DNA from: Dendrolimus kikuchii
Taxonomy: Eukaryota; Arthropoda; Insecta; Lepidoptera; Lasiocampidae
Assembly (NCBI GenBank): GCA_019925095.2
Contig: CM034391.1
Span: 8,274,551-8,338,550 of the forward strand
DNA: 64,000 nucleotides
Reading direction: 5' to 3'
Every line of letters starts with the position of its first letter. Position 1 is the stretch's first letter. Shown here one piece after another: positions 34,700-44,934 of this stretch. The position numbers and the translations under genes are program-made. The notes under the pieces were generated by a model. The model was not told the origin of the DNA. It was given only the letters and a program-made list of their open reading frames with translations, and did no database searches.

Positions 34700-36400
34700 A
34701 TGGCTTGGATGGTTTTGGGGGTCATGTCAGAAGCGTGCTCGTCGCGATCCCCGCTGGCCCAGAGGGCCACAATTCTGACCCGAGTTCACACACGTGCAGT
34801 GCACGATAGGGCGTCCCCCGCAGGCGACGCTCACCGATGCGCCCCCGTCGGTGTGAACTCTCGCGCATGCGGCGAAGGGGGCCGCCACCCTTCACGCAGC
34901 GCCAAACCTGGCGGGTCGAGAGGAGCAGAGTGCCGTATAGGCACGTGGAATGTGAGAGGTGGAATGAAAGATAAGATGGACGAAATGATTGATATAATGA
35001 ATGAGAGAAGCCTGGATGCCTTATGTCTGACAGAGACAAAGCGGAAGGGGTGCGACATCGATGACCTCCCCGGTGGCATGCTTGCTCTGTGGTCCGGCGT
35101 GGACCTGGACGAGCGTGCAAGTGGGGGGGTAGGCGTCGTACTCTCAACCCGCTTTGTGTCTGGAGTAAAAGACTATTGTCTGGTGAACCCGAGACTTCTC
35201 TGGGTCCGTCTAAAACTGGGGATTACGCGAGTTTTTCTGGTCGCAGCTTATGCTCCCGTAAGCTCAGCGGATCCCCAAGAACTCGAGAAGTTTTGGGAGT
35301 CTGTGAGAGAAATTCTGGATCTGGCTGAAGGGAATGAAAGAATAATTATGTGTGGTGATCTTAATGGCTGGGTGGGCACCAAACGAGACGGCCTTGAGGC
35401 TGTCCTTGGACCCTATGGTGACAAGAGAGTGAACGATGCTGGTAGGCCAATCATAGACGTATGCATGGAAAGAAACTTGCTTGTGTCGAACACCTTATTC
35501 CATCATAAGGATATTCACACGTATACATGGGGAATGAATGATCAGAAAAGTATGATTGATCTGATTTTAATAGATAGTCGCCTCCGAAACACAATAATGG
35601 ATACAAGAGCCTACAGAGGCCCCACTCTTGAAACGGACCACTACCTGGTGATAAGCCGGTTTGTGGGCCTTTTCAGGAAGTGGAGACACTGGCGAGTGCG
35701 TACCAATTTCGGGGAGCTTGAAAGAATAAAGTGTGAAAAATTGGAAGATGTTAGTGTAAGGAGTATGTATGCGCGCCTAGTCGAAGAAAGGCTTGCAAAA
35801 GCGGACTTCTCCGACTTAGATGTGGATAATGACTGGGATAGTATGAAAGAAAGTATAGTGGAAAGCGCAAAAGAAGCATGTGGATGCGCAAAGAGGCACA
35901 TAACAACGAAAGGTGATGAATGGTGGGACGCGGATGTTAAATCCAGCGTAGAGAGAAAGAGAAAAGCCTGGCTGGATTATGTTGCTTCTTTGCAACAGAA
36001 TGACAGTATGAAAGAGATGAAGAAAGAAATTTATCGCCTCTGCAAGAACGAAACCAAAGCTTTAGTGAAAGAGAAGCGCGAAAGTATAAAATTGAAAGAA
36101 GAAGAGAAGCTGACGGAGAACTTCAAGGCGAATACCAAACTCTTTTGGAGAGAGGTTAAGAAGTCTCGGGGTTGTTCGTCAGCTTCCAGAATGGAAAGAA
36201 TAAAATCTAAAGCAGGGGACGTTCTTGCTAACCCACAAGAGGTGTTAGCGCGATGGAGTGAATATTTTAGAGAAATGTATGATGATATCCCGGATGCTGG
36301 CACCACGACTGAGTCTGTGACTGACTCCGAGGAGTCAGCATCCGAGATCACGATGGAAGGGATCGTATGGAGTGCGCCAGCTACAGGGCCATCAGTTTGA
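34700..36400 (+). CDS. RTE LINE endonuclease part
   Basis: A 566-codon open frame. After a variable N-terminus of about 80 residues comes the apurinic/apyrimidinic endonuclease fold with intact motifs: GTWNVRGG (about 82), LCLTETKRKG, MCGDLNGWVG, HTYTWG, SMIDLILID and ETDHYLVISR (about 315). This enzyme nicks the target DNA for target-primed reverse transcription. A charged linker follows (residues 330-550) without stops. The frame ends 40 bases past the point where the reverse transcriptase reading starts in another frame, so the original single polyprotein is broken here. Confidence 0.88.
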   Translation: MAWMVLGVMSEACSSRSPLAQRATILTRVHTRAVHDRASPAGDAHRCAPVGVNSRACGEGGRHPSRSAKPGGSRGAECRIGTWNVRGGMKDKMDEMIDIMNERSLDALCLTETKRKGCDIDDLPGGMLALWSGVDLDERASGGVGVVLSTRFVSGVKDYCLVNPRLLWVRLKLGITRVFLVAAYAPVSSADPQELEKFWESVREILDLAEGNERIIMCGDLNGWVGTKRDGLEAVLGPYGDKRVNDAGRPIIDVCMERNLLVSNTLFHHKDIHTYTWGMNDQKSMIDLILIDSRLRNTIMDTRAYRGPTLETDHYLVISRFVGLFRKWRHWRVRTNFGELERIKCEKLEDVSVRSMYARLVEERLAKADFSDLDVDNDWDSMKESIVESAKEACGCAKRHITTKGDEWWDADVKSSVERKRKAWLDYVASLQQNDSMKEMKKEIYRLCKNETKALVKEKRESIKLKEEEKLTENFKANTKLFWREVKKSRGCSSASRMERIKSKAGDVLANPQEVLARWSEYFREMYDDIPDAGTTTESVTDSEESASEITMEGIVWSAPATGPSV

Positions 36401-37713
36401 TCAGCACAGCATCTAAAGTGTATACGAAGATTATTGAAAAGAGAATGAGAGTGGTATCCGATGGATTACTGTGGGATGCACAAGGTGGCTTCAGAAATGG
36501 AAGGGGATGTATGGATCAAGTTTTCTCTCTCCGCAATATCGTAGAGAAGCAGCTGGCTATGGGCCGGAAGGTTTTCTGCGGTTTTGTGGATCTAGAGAAA
36601 GCATTTGACAGGGTTGTGCGGAAGGAGCTCTGGGACATATTGCCCGGATATGGGATTAATGGCCAATTGATGCGTGCTGTGCAGTCCACTTACGAGGACT
36701 GTATGGCATGCGTGCGAGTGGATGGCAGCCTGTCGCCCTGGTTTGACGTCAATATTGGCGTCAGGCAGGGCTGCGTGCTGTCGGCTTTGCTGTTCATCCT
36801 ATACCTGGACGATTGTCTCCAGAGAATAAGATTGATGGATGTTGGGGTGCGAATGAGTGATCTAGTTGTAAGCACCTTGCTTTATGCGGATGATGCCGTG
36901 CTTTTAGCCGAATCGCCATCAGAACTGCAAACACTAGTCACAATGATGAAAGATGACTGTCAGGCGAGAGGCTTACATTTGAATGCGAAGAAAACAAAGG
37001 TTATGGTGTTTGAAAGAGAAGAAACCAGAACGAATGCAAGGATAATGGTCGATGATGTTATGCTGGAGCAAGTGAATGAGTTTGTATATCTTGGATGTGC
37101 TTTTAGCAGGGATGGAAGGTACACCGCTGATATAGAAAGAAGAGTAAATTTGGGGAATAGTTTGAATGGAGCGTTAGGTAAACTTCTAGGCGCTAAGAAC
37201 CTCAGCCAGAAGGCCCAGCTCGCCATACACAACGCGGTGCTGGTACCTACGCTCACGTATGGAAGCGAGAGTTGGGTATGGAAGAGAGAGCATGAAAGTA
37301 GAGTAAACGCGGTTGAGATGCGAGCACTGCGCAAAATCTGCGGAGTGACGCTCGCGGACCGCGTTCGTAATACCGAAGTAAGAAAGAGAGTTGGTCTGAA
37401 AGAGAGTGTCGGGGTGAAGGTAAGGAAAGGAATGCTCCGGTGGTTCGGGCATGTGGAAAGAATGCATGATGAAAGAATGACTAAACAGATATACAATGCA
37501 AAAGTGGATGGATGCAGAAGTCGTGGAAGGCCACGACACACCTTCCACGATCAAATTGATCGTGTACTAGCGGAGGGTGATGTCAGGAGCCTTAAGAACA
37601 GACGAGTGTGCATGACAAGAGTTATGAATGTCAAAGAAGCAAGTGAGGTGTGTAAGAATGGGCCTAAATGGCGCTCTGTTGTTCGTGCCTACCCCGCAAG
37701 GGAACTGGCGTGA
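36367..37713 (+). CDS. RTE LINE reverse transcriptase part (fingers missing)
   Basis: The 448 open codons start abruptly in the middle of the polymerase at CASYRAISLISTASKVYTK, which in RTE elements follows a basic KKGDR-type phrase. Motif A is GFVDLEKAFDRV, motif B VRQGCVLSALLFILYLDD, motif C YADD at 36883-36894, motif D GLHLNAKKTKVMVF. The C-terminus has YGSESWVW and RALRKICGVTLADRVRN. Catalytic residues are intact, but the N-terminal fingers are gone, so the copy should be inactive by itself. The last 170 bp are nearly identical to the truncated copy at 10.9 kb. Confidence 0.88.
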   Translation: MECASYRAISLISTASKVYTKIIEKRMRVVSDGLLWDAQGGFRNGRGCMDQVFSLRNIVEKQLAMGRKVFCGFVDLEKAFDRVVRKELWDILPGYGINGQLMRAVQSTYEDCMACVRVDGSLSPWFDVNIGVRQGCVLSALLFILYLDDCLQRIRLMDVGVRMSDLVVSTLLYADDAVLLAESPSELQTLVTMMKDDCQARGLHLNAKKTKVMVFEREETRTNARIMVDDVMLEQVNEFVYLGCAFSRDGRYTADIERRVNLGNSLNGALGKLLGAKNLSQKAQLAIHNAVLVPTLTYGSESWVWKREHESRVNAVEMRALRKICGVTLADRVRNTEVRKRVGLKESVGVKVRKGMLRWFGHVERMHDERMTKQIYNAKVDGCRSRGRPRHTFHDQIDRVLAEGDVRSLKNRRVCMTRVMNVKEASEVCKNGPKWRSVVRAYPARELA

Positions 37714-37769
37714 AGTTATGTATGTATGTATGTAATCTAACTAAGACTTCATAAACCTTCGGTTCATAC

Positions 37770-39783
37770 CTGTTCAATGGTTCTGTGATACTTGGAAACT
37801 CGCCCTCGACCCGTCGTGCTGTACAAGGTGTCTTCCATCTCGCTGGAGCTATCTGTGAGATCTCTGGCTGATTCGAGGCTTAGTCTCCTTTGCAGTTTAT
37901 CTCTTACTGGCAACTCCCTCTCAACCCTCCCAACACGTTCACTGGCCTCACTGCTCTGCGATTCACGTCCAAACATCCCTCGCGCAGGAGATTCTCTCCT
38001 TTCTCGAACCCCATAACATTCTTGATGCCTCTCAAGATCTTCATTCAATCTACTGCTCGATATCTTCGCTCCGGAATAGGCCCGATCTAAAGGGTAATTA
38101 GTTTCAGGAATAGTATTTTCTGTTATGGAGTACTTCTCAGGAGAACTTTTGGAGTTCTCCATATTGTACAGTGCCTTTTGACTCCTTGAAATCTGTAACC
38201 TATACATCTCTTTGTTTACTTCCTCAACGTTTGAGTCTGATCTACTCATCGGGTAACCAGAATCGGTCGAGATGTGATGAGGCTTGCTCTCGTAGAACGA
38301 CTCTCCTTTCTGTCCGAAGTGCTTCAGGTTGAGTTGGTTCTGATTAGTAGAGTAAGAGAGCATAGGGTTTGTCCTGGGCATACGCGTTTTGCTGCTCTTC
38401 CGCAGACTGGGCGAATTGCTAGACGATTCATCATCCCTTATTCTCGGCGAATGACTATGATTACTCCTCTGATACAAATCTTCATAATTACTATTTTCTC
38501 TGGTGAGTTTTCGGTGGGTATTGTTGCGGTTCTGTTGGTCATAGTTCCTACTATCCTCGTTGAAGTTAGTGGAACCCTCCTCCGAGTTTGATTCCACATT
38601 GTCGGTGCTCAAGCCCTCCTCATCTATCGATGAACTGGATGAGCCACATGGACAACGTTTTGAATTTCTATTTTCATTATTCTTCTTTTTTTCTTGCGAC
38701 TGACGATTATCTTCCATATTGTAAACTGGATTTGTAAACACCAGCGGCGCAACTTTGGAGTTAATATTATTGCTCACTTGCGTATTATCCGCAGTAGTGA
38801 AATTTTGTATTCCATACTTTTGGATATCGTACTCGATCTTCTGTTGCACTGGACTCTTTGGGTAAAATTTCTCATTTTTGTTGTCATAATACTGTTTCTC
38901 CCTTTGTTTTTGGTAATTGAGTTGCGAGTACCGGCTCATGGGTTGGCCGCCATTTTCATAAGGCTGATGATGGTGTGTTGCATTTTCTATGGGGCTCGAA
39001 CTTTGACTGTATGTGGCAATGCTTTGATAACCTGAGCTTGCCACGTTCGAAAGCCCACTTATAGAAACATTCGATCCGTTGTTTGTAAAATTCGGCCTGT
39101 TACCATTAATAATGTTATTATTATTCGCCTTTGATTGCGATAAATTCTTTTTATTCATTAGCTTATTCTCTTCAACAATATCAGAGTCATCAGCATACTT
39201 TAACAAGTCTGACAGTTCTTCTAAAGTGGCCGTCTCTTTCATTATGTTCTGCATATCATTGGAACAATGGTTGTGGTTAATACTATCGCTACTTGGAGAT
39301 CTTTCGGTGCTATTATTATAGTTAGAGTTATGGAAATGAGCTTGCTGGTTGAAATTATTTGGTTTATATCTCTCATGAAATCTTCGTTCTAAGCTTTCGT
39401 TGACACCATTGCTAATGCCTTTAGGATATTGGTCAGATCCAAAACCGATTTGGACAACCTTAAGATTGACGCAATGTTCTTGGTTGTTGTATTGAGAACT
39501 GTATCTGTCGGGGTTTACATTCTGATTTACTGGACTAGACCCGTAGCCGTTTCTAGGCAACGTTGCCGAGCGAAGGTTGAAACTAGGTGATTTTGCAACG
39601 GCAACGAATGACCCTTTGTATTTGGACTCTTCAGCGTTTGATTTGGATGGACTTATGTTGAACTGCACCCCGTTCCTGTTCATTATGGGCGAACTGTGTG
39701 CGAAATTGTTGTTTATTGGCCCGTTCGTTGCGGGTTCAGAGTTATTTTGCTTTGGTACAGTATTACAAGTTGGATCGTTGAAT
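37770..39783 (-). CDS. raskol: raskol large exon: disordered Asn/Ser-rich region
   Basis: Minus strand, 2,014 bp, acceptor TTTTTTTCAG, donor GTATGA. It encodes about 671 residues of low complexity, rich in Asn, Ser, Gln and Arg, with no folded domain. Short conserved-looking pieces include [12 protein letters not shown] (mammalian DAB2IP: FQNPVYHLNN) and many S-P and R-x-x-S sites that could be phosphorylated. The region lies between the RasGAP domain and the coiled coil, as in the mammalian family, where it holds SH3- and 14-3-3-binding segments. The phase fits both neighbours. It is the longest exon and the main source of length difference from vertebrate proteins. Confidence 0.93.
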
Positions 39784-40262
39784 CTGAAAAAAGAATTAAA
39801 AGTTATCAAATATTGAAATTATTTAAAAAATGTTTTTAACCCTGTTTTATATAAGATTGTTAATAAGCCTTCAGAGGGTTTATGTATGAATAAGATGAAA
39901 ATTTGGACTTACGGAATATATATTTAGCTTGAAAATAATTCTAAAACTAAACGAAAATATAGTTAAACTTATTGCTACAAATAATTAGCAATGCATTTAG
40001 GATAGATCTTTTAACACAGACTATGTAAAACTAACTATAAGTAAAGACCAAATAATAAGGAAATTAAGATAGTTAAAGATATCGACGATCTTTTCCATGC
40101 CTTCATTGTCAAAGGTAGGAATTAAAAAAAACTAAGACTAAAAATAAAATAAAAAGTAAGCAATATTGTTTTTTGTGATAATTGAAGAATGATTAAACTC
40201 AAAATAATTTGGAAGCATAGAAGACATTGAATAGTAGTAAGTAGACATAGCCAGAGATTCAC
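39784..40262. other. raskol intron, nothing else seen
   Basis: A 479-bp AT-rich intron with a GT donor at its upstream side and a polypyrimidine-AG acceptor. No repeat was recognised. Confidence 0.6.
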
Positions 40263-40360
40263 CTAAATATGTTATCAGCCAATGGAGGTGCAGGTCCATT
40301 CTCATTGCTGACTAGCCTCTTACTCAATTCGTCTAGTATATCCGATAATGGATCCAGTTC
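40263..40360 (-). CDS. raskol: raskol exon after the GAP domain
   Basis: Minus strand, 98 bp, acceptor AACTGTTACAG, donor GTGAAT. It encodes ELDPLSDILDELSKRLVSNE, then APPLADNIF. It corresponds to the family segment LGPLPRVLADITKSL ... that closes the helical extension of the GAP domain. Phase 2 at its end joins the large exon as NIFRFNDP. Confidence 0.92.
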
Positions 40361-40854
40361 CTGTAACAGTTAATTCACATAAGAATATAGAATTTTCCCT
40401 TTCCTCTGATGGAGTCTTATTAAATAATCAGATACATCCCTCGAGTCTAAAATATTATACTAGGTTGTCATCCATAATCTGGAATTTTAATTTTCTATTT
40501 ACCTAGTTTAAACTTCAGTAACATATTTCATGAGAATCACTTAATATTCCATCTGTATACAAATTTAAATGAATATTAAATATGAAATGTGGTTATAATA
40601 AAATATCCCAACAAACTCATACTACTAATTAATAACAATGCTTTTTAAATTTATAATTAATACTCGAGTATTTATATTTCAGAGCCAATACTCTTATGTA
40701 GCTTATACATATAATCTGTTTTGACCAAGAATGTGCAATCACACTTGAAAAAGGCCACTGCATCATTTGGAGGGAGATATATTGAAAATTTTACAGTATA
40801 GGGTATATGGTAAAAAAAACATAATACGGAACTGCTTTAATGAAGATATCTCAC
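40361..40854. other. raskol intron, nothing else seen
   Basis: A 494-bp AT-rich intron without recognisable elements. Confidence 0.6.
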
Positions 40855-41097
40855 CTGTATCTTAGCAGCAGGCAACTTGGGCAAACTATCGGCCAATAGG
40901 GCGTGCAACGTTGCCAGCTGCTTGCCAAGGTCGACGTGCGGCGCCCACTGCGGGTCGGCCTCCACGGCTCCTTCCATTCGCTCGCTCCTCGCGCTCTCCG
41001 ATCCCTGCGACGCCGCCGAGTTGCGCTTGCTGCCCTCCTGCTGCTCGTGTTGCTGCTGGACTGGCACTTGCGACTGTTGCGGGTCGTGCGGTCGCGT
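40855..41097 (-). CDS. raskol: raskol exon: Gln-rich insert and GAP C-terminal helices
   Basis: Minus strand, 243 bp, acceptor CTCTTTTGCAG, donor GTGAGA. The first half is Gln- and Ser-rich (QQSQVPVQQQHEQQEG); the second half reads HVDLGKQLATLHALLADSLP, matching the family phrase [20 protein letters not shown]. The Gln-rich insert is not in the mammalian proteins I recall. The sequence is GC-rich compared with the introns. Confidence 0.93.
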
Positions 41098-41190
41098 CTG
41101 CAAAAGAGAACAACAATTACAATATTCAATGTTTATAAGGAGCAACCTTTCTACGATCAAGTATATTCGCATCAACTAAGAACTTGATAC

Positions 41191-41264
41191 AGCGCCATCT
41201 AGTGGAAAATAGCCTAAGTAAGTTAATTGCCTTGTAACTACTAAACTAACGACTAGATGGCGCT
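41191..41264. repeat. Inverted AGCGCCATCTAGT pair in an intron
   Basis: AGCGCCATCTAGT at 41191-41203 faces its exact reverse complement at 41252-41264. The motif recurs in several repeats in this window, including the MITE at 25748, so this may be a minimal fold-back relic. Confidence 0.6.
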
Positions 41265-41546
41265 TCAAACAAGCGATTGATAAAACGGATCGCAAAGCCC
41301 AGGTAAAACAGCTAGGAGTCGTTAAGACATTACCATTCCCCACAGAGTAATTAATATAATAGAAGACCTCTCTGTGTCTATCGTAGATTAATTAATTACA
41401 TTAAATGTCTTTGGTATCTACCGTTAATATACACTTGGATTTTCCATCTCAGTATACGCCACACTATTACTGTTATTTGTTTAACTTAGAGTACCTATAA
41501 TACACAAAATTTAATGCAGAAATTTATTATACTAATTTGAACTTAC

Positions 41547-41713
41547 CGAGATAGCTCTTAGAAAAGCTTTCATATTCGGTGCTTCCTGTTCCAAAAAGTC
41601 ATTTAGAAACTCCATGAAGGCCTCCTTGCCTTGGAAGCGCGTGAAGTTCGCCAGCGTCTGTAGCGTCTTCGCCACAAGGGTCAAGTTACGCGCTGCACGC
41701 TCATTCGGGTACT
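41547..41713 (-). CDS. raskol: raskol exon: RasGAP core
   Basis: Minus strand, 167 bp, acceptor TTTCTGCAG, donor GTAAGT. It encodes [20 protein letters not shown], then [20 protein letters not shown] and [16 protein letters not shown]. The family equivalent is [24 protein letters not shown]. These helices complete the Ras-binding face of the GAP domain. Confidence 0.94.
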
Positions 41714-41980
41714 CTGCAGAAATATATTTTTATAATAAACAAAATATTAGAAAACGAATAACATTTTAGTACTTAACAGCCTATTAATGTGTATAACTGA
41801 TTACAGATGGACAAGGCAATTCTCTAAATTTTGAGGGTGTATGGGGCAGATTCGGATTCAGCGCATCGAAATACATAAGAACAGATACGGGTCTGTTCAA
41901 AAGTACAGACCACTTTTTTTGTGGGCTGTAATTACAGGTTAGAGCGAGCATACATATTATAGAGCCAGTATTGAACTTAC

Positions 41981-42093
41981 CATGAGTTATTCCAAATAAG
42001 CTTGGCGACAATATAGCTGGACACAGAAAACGAAGGAAAATGGATGCGCTGATCAAGTTATCCGAGATGTCTTCGCGGCCCATCGAAGCCAAT
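41981..42093 (-). CDS. raskol: raskol exon: FLR...PA motif of the RasGAP domain
   Basis: Minus strand, 113 bp, acceptor TTTGTTACAG, donor GTAAGT. It encodes [19 protein letters not shown], then [19 protein letters not shown]. The FLRxxxPA motif is the signature of RasGAP domains; its arginine stabilises the arginine-finger loop. It is nearly identical to the mammalian segment ([19 protein letters not shown]). Confidence 0.95.
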
Positions 42094-42339
42094 CTGTAAC
42101 AAACAATAATTAGCTGATTAAGTTAAGACTTTTACTAATAATAGTATAGTATTTATATAAATAAATATGTTAAAAAACCACAACAATAGGGAAGCAAAGA
42201 GTTTGTAAGAGCGTACCTACTTATGACGTCATTACTAGGTACAAGTAAAAGGAGAATGTGCTATTGCTGTTTGCAAAGTAATAATAAAGTTAGATTATTG
42301 TTGTAAAGGTTAAAGTACGATAGTGATATTGATAATTAC

Positions 42340-42548
42340 CTCTCTCGAAAGGTGGCAAAGCAGTCCCTGAGCGGTGGCGGGAAGCGCGGCGCCGAGGCGG
42401 CGATGGCTCGCCACGCCAGCGAGACGGCGTCGCGCAGCGCGGCCTGCTGCCGGCGCAACGCCGCGCCGCTGCCAGCGCGCAACGGATCCACCTCGCACTC
42501 GACCGCCCCGGGGCCAGCCGCTGCAGCCACTGCGTCACCTAACGTGTC
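42340..42548 (-). CDS. raskol: raskol exon: GAP domain middle
   Basis: Minus strand, 209 bp, acceptor GAATTTACAG, donor GTAATT. It begins DTLGDAVAAAAGPGAVECEV followed by DPLRAGSGAALRRQQAALRD and ends PPPLRDCFATFRER. It aligns in order with the mammalian [21 protein letters not shown] ... LKEVFASW, though it is Ala/Arg-rich and more diverged. Very GC-rich. All three frames are open because of the GC content; only this one joins both neighbours. Confidence 0.92.
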
Positions 42549-42599
42549 CTGTAAATTCATTTAATTTAACCTCTACATTTTAGGAACAGTATCAGGCCG

Positions 42600-42690
42600 T
42601 TTTACGTCGTGGTAGCGTAATGACTAGCGCACGGGTACCAAACTCGAAGGGCGAGGAGTCGAATCCTGGCCGGAAGGTATGCACCGCTTA
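42600..42690 (+). repeat. tRNA-SINE head fragment in a raskol intron
   Basis: CGTGGTAGCGTAATGACTAG then GAGTCGAATCCTGGCCGGAA match the head of the SINE at 11525-11815. The B box is altered (GAGTCGAATCC), and the body is missing. Confidence 0.75.
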
Positions 42691-42996
42691 TAGATAGATA
42701 ACACTTTATTGTACACCATTACAGAAAACTTACGAACTAGTTTACTAATTGTGTACAAAGGGCGATCTTATCGCTAAAAAGCGATCTGTTACAGACAACC
42801 CGTGGCAAGAATATTGCTGATTAGGATTGGCAATGGTGATATACGTATAATTATTGTACGATTACTTACATTTTAATAATAAATATATAATATCCGCTTA
42901 TGCAGGATTCTTACCTAATGTGCATTTTATTTTTACCGCAAGAAAATTTATTGAAACCCTAAATAAAATGGGACCGAAAATAACTACATATGGACC

Positions 42997-44116
42997 GTTT
43001 ATTTTGAAAGTGGTGTAAGTCCATTTTTGAGAAAAAATGAGCTATCGCGTAATTCATGCTTAATTTAATGTAATTTTTTTATATATAACTAGTCCGTGTT
43101 TAATTTCTCAAAAAAATCCCATGTTTTGTACAACTTAAAATCGGTCGGTAAATGAAATTGCATAATCATCGATTATGAAAGTGGTGTAAGTCCAATTGAC
43201 AGAGGTAGGTGGCATAGCAGATGGATGCCGATCAGTGTTTTGTTATTTTTCATTTATTTTATACTAGCTGTGTCCCGCGGTTTCACCCGCGGACGATTTG
43301 CATTGTTTCCCCTCCGTGTTTCCACTACTCGTAAGTTAAAAGATAGATATTAAAAAAATAGAGAAATGTATTAGAAAATGTACAGCGCATAACCTGTGAG
43401 AAGAAAATAAATACGACAAGGCTGTATGACTCCGTATCTTTGCCCGTATTTTGGCGAATTAAAAAAGCAACAAAAACAACAGTAGCGCCATCTTTTTGCA
43501 GAAAAATCCGCAATCTTATTACGATTTTTCTAATTTTATATTATTTAGGAGTTGAATTTTTAAATAAAATGTGGCCTATGTACTATTCCAATTCATACTC
43601 TAGCTGTGTATTAAATTTGAAACCAATCTATTACGTACGAAAAATATAAAGACATGAAGCAGCTACTACCCTATATACCTCCGGTGCATCATGCATATTT
43701 TGAAACACTACCACATGCAGAGAATAAGTAAATTCTTGTAATCAGTATCTTGTAATGACAATGTAATTGCCGTCTAAAATAAAATTTTATGTGTTGTTAT
43801 GCGTATTTGTAAACAAAATTATATTAAAATGAAGTATATTTTAAGCGATATTTGATTTTTCAAAATTGAAATTAAACGATTTTTACAATTGTCTAATTTT
43901 GAAAGTGGTGTAAGTCCATTTACAGCACATAAATATGTGTTATCGTAGTCTAATTAGCCAAAAACAAATTTATATAAACAAATTAAATGTTGATAAAACA
44001 ATAGAAACAATGCCCGACCTCATATGATTTGCCTGTATTTTTAAATCAACAAATATAATAACCTTTAATTTTCTCGAAACAAAAGAAAATGGACTTACAC
44101 CACTTTCAAAATAAAC
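42997..44116. mobile_element. 1.1-kb element with perfect 31-bp inverted ends
   Basis: Bases 42997-43027 are the exact reverse complement of 44086-44116. The 19-mer GAAAGTGGTGTAAGTCCAT at the core recurs inside at 43179 (last base differs) and 43901, so there are four copies, three direct and one inverted. The interior has no frame over 70 codons apart from chance. It includes a Lepidoptera-like repeat piece (GCTGTGTCCCGCGGTTTCAC, 43267). It lies in the intron between two GAP-domain exons, ending 40 bp from the next exon. No flanking duplication is evident. I do not recognise the superfamily. Confidence 0.75.
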
Positions 44117-44155
44117 ATTCAAGAGGAATGAGGAAATATATTTAAATTTTCCTAC

Positions 44156-44355
44156 CTGTAAATATTGATCGCCGACCAGCTTCAAGTAAGCCTCCATGCT
44201 CTTGGTGGCAAGCGAGTTCCCTCGGAATGTGAGCGAGTGGTCGCCAGTACGTCTTACGTCCAAGGCGACCACGTCCGCGAGGTACCTGGGTGCTTGGCCC
44301 GCGCCGGCCATGCACAGCACTAGGGCGCAACCTATGTCCTCTTTCGCTTTTACAC
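44156..44355 (-). CDS. raskol: raskol exon: arginine finger of the RasGAP domain
   Basis: Minus strand, 200 bp, acceptor TTTGTTTCCAG, donor GTAGGA. It encodes [20 protein letters not shown], then [20 protein letters not shown] and VGDQYLQ. The arginine of FRGNSLA (codon 44222-44224) corresponds to the catalytic arginine finger (R1276 of neurofibromin, R789 of p120GAP) that is inserted into the Ras active site to speed GTP hydrolysis. Its presence argues that the protein is an active GAP. Confidence 0.96.
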
Positions 44356-44399
44356 CTGGAAACAAACATTTCATTAACACTAAGTTGCAGATAGATCTC

Positions 44400-44720
44400 T
44401 CTTTTCTTTCACCATCAATTATTTGGGATCGCCACAATATGTCTTTTCCTTCCACACTTCTCTATTCTGACATACATCTTCTGTCACACCACAAATCATC
44501 ATATCATCCTTCTCATAATGCATCCATCTCTTTTGTGGTTTATCTTTACATTTGTGTCCATCCATATTGTAGTTTAACATTCTTTTTATTATGTGACTTT
44601 GATCCGTCCTCATTACAAGCCCATACCACCTTATACGATATACACGATACTTGCTACACCAGACTTCCACTCCTTCTCCATAAGTCCTCCACTGCACGTA
44701 GCGCACGTTCTTTCATGCTA
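44400..44720 (-). mobile_element. LINE 3' end, RTE-like, in a raskol intron
   Basis: The minus frame at 44706-44419 reads IRWYGLVMRTDQSHIIKRML, then DGHKCKDKPQKRWMHYEKDD and [20 protein letters not shown]. The same ordered phrases occur, broken, on the plus strand at 17770-18140. It is a 5'-truncated fragment. Confidence 0.75.
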
Positions 44721-44806
44721 TCACGGTTTTCCCAGAGCGTAACAATATGGGCTCTTCAAAAGGGGCAAAAACAGATACTCCCAAGATACAAATTACGCAT
44801 CAGCTA

Positions 44807-44885
44807 ATTGCTGCTGCAGAGGTCCATAGGCGACGGTAACCACCAACCACCAAGTGATTTTCGTTTGCCAGTTTGCTAACAACAG
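44807..44885 (-). repeat. Shared retroelement tail fragment
   Basis: GAGGTCCATAGGCGACGGTA then CACCAAGTGATTTTCGTTTG resembles the common 3' tail of the Jockey-like LINE and SINE-like family. Confidence 0.5.
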
Positions 44886-44934
44886 GGGCTGAAGACCATT
44901 CCGTATTTTAATACTTTTCTTTAACCTGCTCTAA

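Larger units (their letters stand above)
34413..37735 (+). mobile_element. RTE-clade LINE, internally deleted
   Basis: Plus strand, opposite to raskol, in its 3.55-kb intron, with two coding blocks (next entries). The left border is uncertain (about 34413). The right end is the stop at 37713 followed by TATGTATGTATGTATG (37719-37734), a simple-repeat tail typical of RTE elements. The two blocks overlap in different frames (36367-36400), and the sequence normally found between endonuclease and polymerase is missing. I found no clear target-site duplication. Confidence 0.88.

Noticed and set aside
37792..38591. Plus-strand frames opposite the large raskol exon
   Set aside because: They are antisense shadows of a real exon whose minus-strand frame joins its neighbours in phase.
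40877..41187. Several overlapping frames opposite and beside the Gln-rich exon
   Set aside because: High GC leaves all frames open; only the minus frame with the DLGKQLATLHALL phrase matches the family and the splice phases.
42310..42583. Alternative frames over the GC-rich GAP exon
   Set aside because: They lack family similarity and do not fit the flanking splice phases.
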